A stretch of 64,000 bases of DNA from Tetmemena sp. SeJ-2015. Lineage: Eukaryota; Ciliophora; Spirotrichea; Sporadotrichida; Oxytrichidae. The stretch covers positions 1 through 64,000 of the forward strand of contig JAJKFJ010022045.1 in assembly GCA_027382625.1 (NCBI GenBank). The letters run 5' to 3'. A program made the translations under genes and the position numbers. Under the pieces are notes generated by a model. It was not told the DNA's origin, did no database searches, and saw only the letters and a list, made by a program, of their open reading frames with translations. Below are positions 1-12,173 of the stretch, one piece after another. Within the stretch, counting starts at the first letter, position 1. The number at the start of each line of letters is the position of its first letter.

Positions 1-400
1 TTTAAAAGTTTCCCTTTCTTCTTCTTTTTCCCCTTTTTTTCCCTTTTTCTTTTCTTCTTCTTCTTTTTCCCTTTTTCTTTTCCTTTTCTTCCTTCTTCTT
101 TTTTCTTTTTTTCCTTCTTTCTTTTTCTTCTTCTTCTTCTTCTTCCTCCTTTTTTCCCCTTTTTCTTCTTTTTTTCTCTTCTTCTTCTTCTTCTTCCTTC
201 TTTTCTTCTTCTTCTCCCCCTTCTTCTTCTCTTCTTCTTCTTCTTCTTCTTTTCTTCTTCTTCTTCTTCTTCTTCTTTTTCTTTCTCTTTTTTTTCTTCT
301 TCTTCTTCTTTTTTTCTTCTTCTTTTTCTTTTTTCTTCTTTTCCCTAAATTTTATTTTTCCTCTTCTTCTTTTTCTTTCCCATTTCTTTTTTTTTTTTAA
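1..400. repeat. Polypyrimidine (T/C) tract
   Basis: About 390 bases made almost only of T and C on the plus strand, mostly TTC and TTTC runs of irregular phase. The complementary strand is polypurine and translates to Lys/Glu/Arg runs, which is low complexity rather than a gene. It lies at the window edge, so its true length is unknown. Confidence 0.85.
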
Positions 401-1142
401 AAACAACAATTTAAAATTATATTGTCCAGTTTAATAATATCTGCTTTTTATCATTCATCATTAGGAGTTTTTGTTTTTATATTATTTGTTTTTTTATTTT
501 TACAATCTATATATATTTTTCTAAACGGTTCCTTTAAATATCTTCTTTAATTCTGAGTTTAATTTTTAAATCGTATTATCATTAATTTTTTATCCTTTAT
601 ATTGATTTTCGAAATTTCTAACCTAACCAATAAATTTATTATTTGAATGTTGTCGCCTTCTTGATTTTAATTGAGGAAGTTTCTTTGTCTTTAGCCTCCC
701 AAACTTGTTTAATTTTCTTAATATTTCAAGCCTCTCTCTTCAACTAGATATTAAATTTTTTTTCATTTTAAATTTTCTAATTGTTGTTTATTAATTTGAT
801 CTTTGTTATTCCACATAAAAGTACAAATGCTTAAATGTTATTTTTTTATTTAATTTAGTTTTAATAGTTTTGTTTTAATTTTAATATAATCGACTTATTT
901 ACACTATTTGCAATAAATTCTCTCTTTATTTTAATATCCAAATAATAGTTAAAAATATTTTTATCAAAATTTTTGCATTTTAAAAATTTTCATCTTTTTT
1001 TATTTTAAAATTTAAATTTAAAAAAATTTAAAATTCAATCTTTAATAAATTATTTCATAACAATTAATTGATAATAAAATATTATATTAAATTTGTTTAC
1101 AAACTTCTTATTTATTGCTGTTTATTTTTAGTGAAAATAAGT
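401..1142. other. AT-rich non-coding stretch
   Basis: No open frame resembling a protein and no RNA gene was recognised. It lies beyond the 3' end of the DNA polymerase delta gene and is strongly AT-rich. Confidence 0.6.
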
Positions 1143-4100
1143 TCACCAATCATAAAATCCTTGCATGATCTCTAAATTTTCTTCAATTTACTTCTTTGCT
1201 TTTATTCTTCTGTAAAAGATTGGACAATCTCTACTCTAGCATAATATCTCCTCATGCAAACTACCTTAACATCTTTAGCACTAAATCCATAAATCTGCAT
1301 AAGCCTTCTCATTTATGTTTTGTTCCACTTTCCTCTCAATATATATTTATCTTCTTTTAGGCTCGCAACCTTAGCAAAGAATACTTTACTGCGCTTGCTA
1401 TTTGCTAAGTATTCAACAAGATTAGACATATTTTATATTTTATAATTGCATTTTAATATGATTGTCTTGCATCCAATACATTATTTCTAAACAATAGCAT
1501 ATCTTGCAAGTCCATTTGTAGACTAAAGTTTAGGAACGTAAATATTCCTTGTGTGTTCTCCAGTGAATAGTAGATTTTCAGCATTCATAAAAACTGGTTC
1601 GAAAAGTCTTAGCAAGGGCTGCTTCAATTGATTTTCAAGATAATACTGATAATCAATAGGTATATTTTACTCCATAGCATACATGGGATCTTCAGATTTC
1701 TCATAAGATCTACAATCTTTTGTGCCTTTTATCATAACGTAAGCTACTCTATCGCCTTAGTTAGGTGCAGAGGCAGCATCCCTCTTTCTTAATTTATCTG
1801 CTAGCTCTGCGTGTGCTTGCTTCTATGTGTAACCTTTTGACTGCTGCTTTATATCTTTCATAGTTTTATTAGGTCCTTCTGACTCCATTAGTTCTGATTT
1901 TGATTTTTTACCCAGTCCTTTAGAAATAACGAGCAAGGAGAGGTCAATCCTATTTTAAAGTAAGTCACTGATGATGCCCTTGCAATAATCTAAAGCTCCT
2001 TATTGATCTCTTTCTATCATTAGCATATTCAAGCATTTTTATACTGTTTCCTAAACAAGGCCACAACTATCTCTTCTGACCGTTTCTATTCCTTTAGCAT
2101 CGATACAATCAAATTTTTCTGGGTTCGTCCAAAGTAATCCAGCATACCTCTTTTTATTAAGCAGAAGGTATGGGAAGTAAACCTTTTCAAATTCGAGTCT
2201 TATTGGAGGAGTGAAAAATTAAGTAACGTACTCTGCTGCTTCCTTGCCTAAAGCTAAGGCTTCTGCGACTGTACTTACTCCAAATCTTACCATGACGGAG
2301 TCTGTATCACCGTAGATAACTTCGCAATCACTTTGAAAGCCATTTTATTTGTTGAATTTTTGGAGAATAAATGTTTTAGTAAGCTCAATCATTTCTCGCC
2401 CATAGGCTGTAACACTAGATGATATAGCTATGCAAGGAAGTTAGCCAATTTAAGCTCCTGTAAAGCCATAAACACTGTTGGCTGCAACTTTAAGCGCCAT
2501 TTATCTGCCATCTAGAACAGCTTTCATAAATGGATCTGTTTCTTCTGCTAACTACTTTTTAGTCTTCTTTCTTGCAATTATCAGTTCTTCCAAGATGAGA
2601 GGTAGTACTCCTTTTCTTACAGTAGCCTTAATAAAATGATCTCCATTTGGAGTTTTTAAATAATCTTGAGAGTCATAGAATTTCACTGCTTTAGGAGGAA
2701 TCAGAGTTGAATAGCATATATTATGTGCTAGCATTATTGATGGGTACAAAGATGCGAAGTCCATAATTGATATTGGGTCTTAGAAGAAGTCCCTGTTAGG
2801 ATCTATAACCAGAGCACCTTCATACTTTCCTTCATTTGATAATCCCTTTTCTGTAGGAATAAGCATTCCGCATTAATTTGCCTTTCTGTATATAGCTAAA
2901 TAAACTTATTTAATTTAAGTTATTATGAAATTAAATAATTGAATAGCTGTGAAGTAACCTTAATTTGCTGCCCTCTTGTAAAGAGATAACTTAGGGGTAC
3001 TCCGGTGACTCTTGCCATCTCAGTAAAGTTGTATAAGCTGCATAATTTTTCCATCAATCTCAAAGGCAAGTAAGCATCTTTCAAGCAATATATTGCTAGT
3101 CTTCTTCTAGCATATTAGTCTTTATTTTAAAGGTTTTAAATTTGAGTGTGATGCACATCTTCTTTTGATTCGCCTAAAAATTCAGTAGACACTGAATTAA
3201 GAGAGTAAGACCTAAGTTTATATTCTCTCATAAACATCTGGAGCATATCAAATAAAACTCTCCCATCCATTACTATTTCTTTAGTGTCTCTCGTTCCAAG
3301 AGCTTTAGAGGAAAATGTTCCGTTTTTAATTCTACTCTAGGCTTCTAAGATTTTTCCAAAAATAGGAAAATTCTTCATCCCCAAATGAATCGCTCTGTTT
3401 ATGATGTATGGAAAATCGAAGTTAACTATATTAAAACCAGTTATTATATCAGGATCTACTTCTTGAATGAAATCTCTCCAAGAGGCTAAAAGTGCTGATT
3501 CACTGTTGAACCAATTTACTTAAGTACCTATGATAGGTGCACATTAAATTATAATTAAGTCTTAATAAAAATAAAAAAGAAACAATTTATTGTATTTTAT
3601 GAGAAATAAAATAATTTTTTTAATAACATTCGAGTAAAGTGAATACATTTCTAGCAAAAGGGTGTTCTTCACCATGAACTTTGACTATATTTGCGATTTA
3701 AATAACAGGATTGATATGAGGTTGAGGGAACTTTCCAGATTCTGCAGAGCATTCGATATCAAAGCTAAGAATTCTAAGAGGACCTATCTTTTAGTATTCA
3801 CCTTCAAATGGCAATCCTATTATAGCTTATGGTTCCTCAACATCTATCTCAAGTTGACAGTTTGACATTCGATTACTTGTCCTTTTCTTGTACTTTCCAG
3901 CTTCAATCTTTATCCACTGCATTCCCGAAATATTTTGATCAATCATAAATCTCAAGGCAAAAGACATATTTGATTCATAGGTCACTAATGAGAAGCATTG
4001 AACTCCTCTCAATGTGTAACTTCCGTTCTCAAATAGACTTCTTAATTGCTAGACATATTTAGGTAGAGTACAATAGATTTTAATGAAAAATCCAGTTTTA

Positions 4101-4566
4101 TCTATATATCCCATCACTGAATTTTTGGCGACTAATTCAACCAGCTTTACACAATCCTCTGTCTTATTCCAAGTGTTTAAATCTGATTTGATCTTTTATA
4201 GATCCTCAGGTGTAAAATTGTGCTTCTTTTGGTCAACCTCCACATAAAAATAGGGTTCAAAGTTGTGGACATGGCACATTATTGAGTTTCCATTTGAGTT
4301 AACGCCATAAATTCTGATGTGAGGTCGATCTTTATCACTATCACGGGTTCTAATGAAATCTAAAACTCTTTAAGAGAATATACTTTACCTGGAGTTGGAG
4401 AAATGTAGGAGTCAACATCAAACTGCATAAATTCCAAGCAGTCTTTGTTTTAATCAAAGATAGGCAAAGAGTTTCTTCGAATGTTACTTTAGTTAGATAA
4501 ATCTATTGACCTTAAAAAAGCTGGTCCCTCTTTTATCATTCGTGGAATATCTGTTGACTAATCCAT
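1143..4566 (-). CDS. POLD1: DNA polymerase delta catalytic subunit (family B)
   Basis: The replicative polymerase of the nuclear fork, with polymerase and 3'-5' exonuclease activity. In order from the N-terminus: the exonuclease motifs DIE, NxxxFD and YxxKD; polymerase motif A ([10 protein letters not shown]), motif B ([12 protein letters not shown]) and motif C (YGDTDS); then two C-terminal cysteine clusters (CIGC..CQGC and CQRCQG..CQSRDCP) and the end GFYDW before TGA. The start is the ATG at 4564-4566. In-frame TAA/TAG codons fall where Gln fits. Three pointer-bounded inserts interrupt it (1410, 2892 and 3541). A frame change near 4375 fits a 29-bp GT..AG intron. The gene is complete and lies 96 bp from the methyltransferase upstream. 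Confidence 0.95.
1410..1456. other. IES in POLD1 (pointer TAT, 47 bp)
   Basis: AT-rich insert between the two cysteine pairs of zinc cluster A. It contains a TGA on the minus strand. Removing it joins CIGCKTI to the downstream CQGC frame. The pointer is only 3 bp, so the exact ends are uncertain. Confidence 0.5.
2892..2942. other. IES in POLD1 (pointer ATAGCT, 51 bp)
   Basis: Direct repeats ATAGCT at 2892-2897 and 2943-2948 flank AT-rich DNA. Removal restores the conserved run KVTSQL-YRKAN of family B polymerases. The insert has no GT..AG ends on the coding strand. Confidence 0.85.
3541..3625. other. IES in POLD1 (pointer ACATT, 85 bp)
   Basis: Direct repeats ACATT at 3541-3545 and 3626-3630. 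Removal joins FTLLEC to APIIGT in the exonuclease domain and keeps the frame. Confidence 0.85.
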
Positions 4567-4662
4567 CTGATTTATTTATTTATTTGACCAATCTAATACT
4601 TGTTATTAAAGATAAATTAAGAGAGAAGATCAAATTTTCAAAACTTAAATTATGAAAAATTG

Positions 4663-5563
4663 TCAATAGCCTTTTTAGCAGATATAAATATAGTAAAACT
4701 GTTCTTAGTCAATTCTTTCCAACATATCAGCTGATTATTTCTTTTAAATTTTAGCTACCTCAATTTTCCATTTCAATCCTGCAGCATTAGACTTAAATAT
4801 TTTATATTTTGCTTTGTTACAAATTAATTATATAGCTTTTATTTTAAAAATTAGATGTTTTAGAAGGATCTAGCTGACCTTTGAGATAAACAAGTCTTGT
4901 TTCTGGCCTAGCATAGGATACACATATAAAGTGTCCACCAGGAGCAAGAATTCGGTAGATATTATCTATCATTTGAAATGCCTTTAAAGAGTAAGCCTCA
5001 GAGCATGCAACACAATCTAGAGTACCCTTGTCAATGATACAAGCAAAGGAATCTGAGTCCAGTAAATCTATTGGCTCAGTGATATCCATTTCAACATCTA
5101 AATCAAGGATTTATGAATATTATAAGAATATCTTACAATCCATATCCTCTAAGTGGGCATTTCTTTCTTTCATTTCCTCTACTACAACTGGACTGAAATC
5201 TGAGTTCGTTAAGTAATGATAGCCTTCCTTATATATTTATTCACCCAACCCTAAAGTATATTACATTAAGGTTAAATTTTTACCTGAGTTGCCGCAGCCA
5301 ACTATCAAAATTTCAGCATCTTTATCATCGAAAAGCCTTGGTAGTACTATTTCTCTTAACTGGGAAAAGTCTAAATACCAATCAAAAGTTTATCCTCGCT
5401 CATCCTTGTATCTATTATTCCAATACTCCACTCTTGAGTAGTCAGGGTATTCAGTCGGTAGAATAACTTAGCCAGTCAATGGCTGCAAATAAAATAAACT
5501 AGCACCAATTTCTTATACTTATCGAATTAAAACAGAAATTCAAATTACTTGTGTAGAAGCCAT
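4663..5563 (-). CDS. Class I SAM methyltransferase, METTL13/EEF1A-KMT4-like
   Basis: The protein carries a SAM-binding glycine motif (ILIVGCGNS), then the family signature IIDKGTLD and APGGHF. This places it with the METTL13/EEF1AKMT4 group of protein lysine methyltransferases, which act on elongation factor 1A; the substrate here is inferred only. It starts at ATG 5561-5563 with a very short first exon. Intron 1 is 5483-5548 (66 bp) and intron 2 is 5251-5283 (33 bp, splitting the glycine motif); both have GT..AG ends. One IES (4786) lies near the 3' end. The stop TGA is at 4663-4665. Gene length is close to the small members of the family. Confidence 0.85.
4786..4849. other. IES in methyltransferase (pointer ATTAGA, 64 bp)
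   Basis: Direct repeats ATTAGA at 4786-4791 and 4850-4855. Excision joins DPSKTSN to AAGLKWK in frame and reaches the natural TGA. Without it the frame runs into unrelated AT-rich sequence. Confidence 0.85.
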
Positions 5564-6203
5564 ACTATTATTAAAATTATTACAATTAAACAATTAAGAT
5601 ATTCATTTTACTTATCTTTAAATTATTTAAAAGGATAAATAAATTAAAAAATGTTGCTTATTAAATATGGAATTAGTAAGTTATATTGCATTACTATTTT
5701 TATGAATTTAAACTAGTAGTGGATTTTTGCTTAGCTTAAGACATTTTTCTAACTTCTTTTTATGTTTATTTTAATTATAAAGGAATTTAAATTATTTTAA
5801 TTTATTTAGAGTTAATCTTTACTCCTCTTTATTCATGGAGAAGCACACAATTTTGAAATAAGTAAATTTGGGAAATATGATCCTCTCAAACCAAGTCTTA
5901 ATTCAAAAAAAAATTAAAAAATGGAAATATACAATTCGTTCATTTTGTTATAGTCAGATTCTTATTTATTTCTTTTTAAATAATTTCATATTACAAAAAA
6001 AAAATATTATTTTAAATTTGAATATAATAAATTGATCTTCGATAAAAAAAATTTTCTTGGTTTGTCATTGATTTAGTGTTTATATAAGATTTCTAAATAA
6101 ATTTTTATAATGACGAGGAATTTATGGATTATAAAATAGAAGAGAGTTGATAGTTTAATGTTGGCTGAAATGTTGAGATAGAAATAGTTGTTAATATTTA
6201 TTA
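5564..6203. other. AT-rich intergenic region
   Basis: Divergent intergenic space between the methyltransferase and the next plus-strand gene. It is strongly AT-rich with poly-A/T runs; no motif or gene was recognised. Confidence 0.6.
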
Positions 6204-9200
6204 ATGGATACAATAAACACTAACTTATCAGTGCCAAGCATGCAATATCAAAATGAACAGTTCAATCAGAGCCAGGCAGCAATTCTTGGGAGGCAACTGG
6301 AGGAATTTTTAAACCAGCAGCAAATCAGATAGACTTATTAGCCCTAGCAATTTTAAGGATATCCAGTCCAATAGCAGTCTAGAGAATTTGAAATGGTGGC
6401 TAATATTCAAAATTAAATTGGAGGGAATAATCATTTGTATTATTTTCACTAACAGCAAGTTAACTGTGCCAATTTTGAAGGGGAAGGAGACTATCACAAC
6501 CACTATCAACAGTATGCAGCAAATGACTAATACAGCAACTCCAGTGTATACGATTCATGTAAATTATAATTATCATCCTCATAATCTTCAAATAGAGAGT
6601 CAGAAGTACAGAGAGCGCCAAAAGCAAGGTGAAACCTACATGATAGAAGCCGACAGAGAAAAACAGCAAATGATTAAAAAGATTGTCAGCCATCAAAGAG
6701 AAATATCCTAGCCTCCCCCTTAGCTGATGAACCCACTCTAAAATTAAGATTATAGAAACTCAAATACCAACAACAACCAATAGTACCAGATAAATAGTAG
6801 TCATCTTAAGATTCAAAACGATATTTTACAAGAGGAAGAAAATGAAGAGAGCTAGTATTCTATGCTTGAAGTAAATAGATAGATCATTTATTTTACATTG
6901 TTAATAAATATGATGGTTTACAAGAAGTTGCAAACATTGAGGCAATAACAGGCATGAACGATGAATTCCTAGACAAGAAAAAGTAGATAAGAATGTCAAG
7001 TCATAACCGCGATGTCAAGAAGCAAGGCTACTATCCTTCTATGATTCCTTCTTTTACAAATGAAAAGAGGAAATAATTGTACTACAATCATCAGAAACGT
7101 GGCTTCGGATACATAAATTGGAGCATCGAAGAGGAATTGTGGAGGTTTCAAAAAGAAATAGAGGATAAATTTTCTCAATCTTAAGTTAATAGAAACTTTA
7201 AATACCCTCGTCTGCCAATTTCTGACTCTTATGGTAATTTACATTAAGATACTCCTAATAAATCTAAGAGACAAAACTTTCGTATTTATTTTTCCCTAAT
7301 CATCTCTGCAGAATAAGTCTAGTAAAAAGAGCTTAAAATAAAACTCCAAACTAATGGATTTAACAGCATAGTAAAAGTAGTTCTTCATCTAATCTCTTCT
7401 ACATCCCTCTCGCCCTGATTCTAATATACTCTAAGTTGAACTGCAAAAATCTTAGGCAAAATAAAAATTAAATAGACAGAATAGTGAGAGCAAGAGAAGA
7501 AACAAATAAAATGACTATTAGAGAGAATACAGTAACAGCCAAATAAATAAAATAGACAGTTCAGTAGACACTTAAAAATTTAATAAGACAGCTTAGCAAA
7601 AGCTTTATAAGGTTAAAGAATTTATGAATTCACCTCTATCAAAGAAGCAGCAGAGCACTACTGATGAGTCCAAGGCTCACAGTTCTTTGCAAGGAAAAAA
7701 TATAAGTAGCAAATCTAAGCTCACAACATCATCAAATGCGCAGCAAAATAATTCTAGAAATGGTAAAATTGCAAAGGCAGCAAACTATTCCTCTCTATCC
7801 TACAAACTTAATTAGCATCAACCTAATAAGAGCATAACATCGCATCCAATTAAGAAAATCACAGATTTCAATACTCTCCACAACATAGATCCACTCACTC
7901 AAAAATCAACATCAGTATTAGAGACTCAGTAACCTTCTGTGGGTGCTTCCATAATACTTAACAACAAGACATCTATCAATAATTTACAACAAAAATATAA
8001 GTAGAGTCGTAACAGACATATCTATAATAAAAGTATTAACATTCTCTAAAAATCTGAGGAGATAAATCATGCAGGATCTGCAAACTTATAGAATAATTTC
8101 GTCATATCGTAATTTATTCCTCCAATGGTAAAGGAATCCACTTCTACGAAAGCAATGGTATAAAATCTGAAATCTACCCAATAATCATCTTACAAGAAAA
8201 GCCTGATATCCAGTGCAGAATTCCACAAACAAATTTCTTTGGTTTAATCTGCAAAACCAACGATGGATTTTATTTTATAAATTCAAAAGCTTAGCCTATC
8301 ATTGTCTAGATTTCTCATTCAAAGCCTGAAACTACTAGAAAATAAAAAGAGAGCTCTTCATAGAGATAGCTTCCTATTTTCTAAACTAAGTCGATCAATG
8401 ACAAAGACAAATTTAGTACAATCAAAAGTCAACTTAACTTTGATTCAATCTAAGTATTTTATAGACTTATTTTAAAAATAAGTTGAACAAAATTATATGG
8501 TAATGCAGACTGTCCAAGAAAATAGGGAATTGACTCAAATTTCAGGATCAGTAAACTATATCACGTCTTAAACTGAAGAGGCCCCAATTTATGACAATGG
8601 AGTGTTACACACTGAGCCTGTAAATAATGCTAAAAGGTATACAAATACATCATCCATTTCTTTTCAATTTAATAAAAATACTCCCAAGCAGAAGTCAGCT
8701 CAACAGCAAATAATGAACCATAGCAACAATAAATAGATTAGCAACTTCTACTAAAGTTTCAACAATTTTATTTTATATAATGCACATAAGAAAGCACCAA
8801 ATCATTCCAAGCCTATCATTATCAAGAGCAGAAATCCAGACTTAGTCTAGCCTCAAGCCTCTAATGAAAGTTCACTTTATACAAAGAGTGGTGTAGCAGT
8901 AATTTAGAGACAGGTTTCTTCTGAAAAATCTAGAGACCCTACTAAAGCACTAATATTACATTTATAATATTTTAAAGCTCCATTGTTCTTTGGAAATTCT
9001 GCAAACAATGGCTAGAGTTTAAATTATGAGCGCGGATAAAATTACCCAGCCTCTTCAATGGGTAATAAGCAAGGCATCTTTCAAATGAGTTCATAAAAAG
9101 GCTCTAAATTGAGATATGATAGCTCAAATGACTCTTTGCATTCATTGACTAAGTAACAAAGTGCGAAGAGAAACCAAAGTAAACTGCGTTAAAGCTAGCT

Positions 9201-10328
9201 GCAAAATAGTGAACGACCAAACTTGCCAAGACAAAACCCTCATATGATTGAAAAGCATCTAGTTAGAAACAGCAGCCCTACAAAGACAAATTTAGATACT
9301 CTCAATAAAAGTCACGAAAGACAAATCCATGTCAGGAGCTTAACACTCACAAACTACAATCTAACTCTTCAATCTAAAGAAAATATGGCCTCGATAAAGA
9401 ATATATCTCCAATGAGAATGGACAGTCACCCTGCTAGGTAAATATTTGAGATTGAAAATTAGATCAGTACAGAGAGGAATATTTCGAGAAATATGCTACC
9501 TCGAGCTGGACAGGCTAACTAGAAGTGCCATACTTAGCAAGATTTTTAAAAGGATAGCCAGTTTAAACAACAAAAAAATGAGAGCGAAGCGTATCCTAGT
9601 AATAGTAACTATATGGAGGACATTGATGAAAATCTTCCGGTCGAATACTATGACGATGTTGATCTTCTTGATAGCAATTTCTTGAATTCAAGATATCTTC
9701 AATTTACTTAAACTTTAATTCTTGAACCCGTCTACAGTACCGATTACAAAAGATATTTTTATTAAAAGAAGCAAAGTGTTCAATTATTGATGAGTGCATG
9801 GTTGGAAACTTCTCAAATGCAACTAGCAGTTTAGTAGAGTCTAAACTGCGAACACCAGCTCAAATTATTCATAATATTCAGCTATAATCATAAAAAAGAT
9901 AAGCTTCTGCAATATACTCTGATAATATGAGTGCTTAGAAGACATACCAAAGGCCTCATGGCAACTCTGACCAAACAGTTCTAACTAAACACTAAAAGAT
10001 AAACTCTATTAGCAATTAAGATTAAAAGTCTAGTGGTAGAATCAGTCCTTCTGCATTTTGGCAAGTGCAGTCTGCTTCTCATAACTATATTACTTGGATT
10101 CATTTAGTTATTAATTTTAAGTCAGAATATAAGTTTTATGGAAGATAGAAAGTGCATTAAAATTATTTTTAGTTTCCTAAAGTATCAATGAGACTCTCAT
10201 TAGTCATTGATTAAAACCTTTTTTGCATATAAAATTAATACTTTGAGCTGAAGTCTGCTTAAGTTTTTTGCAGAAATATTAAAATAAATTATTGTAGCAA
10301 ACTAGAACAAAATTAAAATTAAAAATGA
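6204..10328 (+). CDS. Large Gln/Asn/Ser-rich low-complexity protein
   Basis: Not recognised. It starts at ATG 6204 (MDTINTNLSVPS) and, after removal of inserts, reads as more than 1200 residues rich in Gln, Asn, Ser and Lys, with most Gln codons TAA or TAG. A 37-bp GT..AG intron near 6560 and an IES at 6868 reconcile the first three frames. From about 7430 to 9780 a single frame stays open. Further frame changes near 7300 and 9780 were not resolved, so there are more introns or IESs. The tail may include ILEPV and DECMVGN. The composition suggests a disordered protein; no catalytic domain was seen. The stop at 10326-10328 is the best frame but tentative. Confidence 0.6.
6868..6923. other. Candidate IES (pointer GAAGT, 56 bp)
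   Basis: Direct repeats GAAGT at 6868-6872 and 6924-6928. Excision shifts from the upstream frame (SMLEV) to the downstream frame (VANIEAITG), which is then open for several hundred bases. There is no family alignment to confirm it. Confidence 0.6.
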
Positions 10329-10446
10329 AAACCTAAATAAAGAAAGGACATAATTAGGAAATCATGCTTTAAAATCTTACATCGAATTAGTTCTTTTCAA
10401 AAATGTATTTGTTTTATGAATAAAATTCACTTATAATAAATAGTAA

Positions 10447-11050
10447 ATGAATCCTCAGTCTAGTGGAAACTTAATTAGCAACGGAGGTGGCTAAAATAAA
10501 AAGATCCCTCGAACTACTAATAACTTCAGAGGCTTTGGAAATACTACTAAGCCTAATACCTCTCTTCAGAAGTTTATAGACAAAAGTAACATAACCACTA
10601 AAACATCTACAATCTATCTCGGCAAACCATCTCATAAATAAAACTAGCTATCTCTCTCAAGCATGAAGTTTATTGGAGGTACGGCTCAAACTATTTTTGA
10701 GCCCCAGACTTAGCCAAACCATAGAAGAAAAAAGTAGTGGTTATTTTTAAATATAATTTTGAAGAAACTACACAAAGAATGAAATATTCTCAGATCAAGT
10801 CTTACCATAGACAGGAAATTAAGGGCTGCTTAATCCAAACTCCAATAGTCATTCTCGGCTATAGCAAGTATAAAATGTTAATTCGCATCGTAAACAGCAG
10901 CTTCTGGCTCAAACTATTTAGCACAGCGCGAACAGTAGCAACATTATCGCTCCTTTGCAAGTGAAGTAATCCAGTTCAAATAGTAGGCAGTCTAAGTTGG
11001 GCAACTCTCAACTTAAGCATTCCCAAAATAATAATAAATAATTTTTATGA
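10447..11050 (+). CDS. Small Ser/Asn/Gln-rich protein
   Basis: Not recognised. ATG 10447 opens MNPQSSGNLISNGGG, continuing to RRKKQ near 10735. The 3' half reads in another frame as HSRLQQVQNVNSH..KQSSSNSRQSKLGN and ends at TGA 11048. The frame change near 10740-10850 implies at least one unresolved intron or IES. No domain seen; low complexity throughout. Confidence 0.45.
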
Positions 11051-11195
11051 GCTTTAAGTTAGTAGTTCAGAGAGTGCTAGGGCGTGAATAGTGAATTGAT
11101 ATTTTAATTGATTGAATTAGTGAGATAGTGGGATAGGTTTCTTATAAGATGTTCTGATTGAAAAAGTAAATATTTATTGGAGATTGTATATTAAA

Positions 11196-12173
11196 ATGGG
11201 CTGCACTCCTTCAATTCAGCAAAAAATAATCGAGAGTCAACTCAAAGCCAGACAAGCTAAACTACTGGTCGAGCACAAAGACCAATACATCTCTGATTAA
11301 ATCAGAGACATACAGTAAAAGAAGAAAAAGAACAAATCAAACCAAACCAAGAAAGTTGTCAAAATCCTTGAATATATTCCAGTATAAGAACAGAAACTCA
11401 ATATTATTTTGTAAGCCTCCTCCTTATAAGAGCAATTCAAATTATTTTATCAATTTTAAATACCATATTTTACATTTTAAATGTTTCTATTTCAAAATAA
11501 ACTACTTGCGTTGCTGAGTCAGTCATACTAAATAAATATCTATATTTTTAGTTTTAAAAATGCTTTTAAAAGTTAGCAAAAATGAATAGTTGTTTTATTT
11601 TTTTTCTTCTATGAAAAGGAAAATATTTAAGCTTTTGCTCCAAAGATATGTTAAGTCCTTTAAATTAAATAATTTTTAAGTCACAACAAAGAGTGCTTTG
11701 AACCACTACGAAAATTTGAGCTAAAAAACTAGTGCCTCCAAAGGGAAAAGGTAACTGAAATCTTAGAAGCCAAGCTTCATCAGGCTCGAAGACTTCAATC
11801 AATAACATTTAGTTCATAATATATTTAGTAAAGTTTAATTGTAAATAGCAACGATAAGCCAAAGGAGTTTAACTTATCCACACTAATTTAGGGTGAGTTA
11901 AACAAAAACATTCGCAAGTCCTAAAAATCTCAGTAGCAATAAAGCCTTAACTAATCTGACCATTTGTCCAATCACTCCAAAAATAACCGCCCACTTGTCC
12001 GATCAGTACGCTTCTAGGAACAAGCATCACCTCGAGTTCCTCCTAAAATAACTGAAGAGGAAATTTAGTTCCTTATGGAACACGGAGAAGAGGGCGTGGA
12101 AGACAAGTCTTTCTAACGCAGACAAAAACAGCACTAAGGATTAATAAATGAAGTTTAAGTTTCGCGATTATGA
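11196..12173 (+). CDS. Predicted N-myristoylated coiled-coil protein
   Basis: The start MGCTPS gives Gly2 and Cys3, the pattern of N-myristoylation plus palmitoylation, so membrane anchoring is likely. The next ~60 residues are helical and basic. A GT..AG intron at 11411-11680 (270 bp, long for this window) joins KLNII to FHNKECFEPLRKF in frame. The second exon is a coiled coil (LKNQCLQREKVTEILEAKL) followed by a Gln/Ser-rich tail and an acidic end. The stop TGA is 12171-12173. No known family was identified. The long intron could itself contain an IES. Confidence 0.6.
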
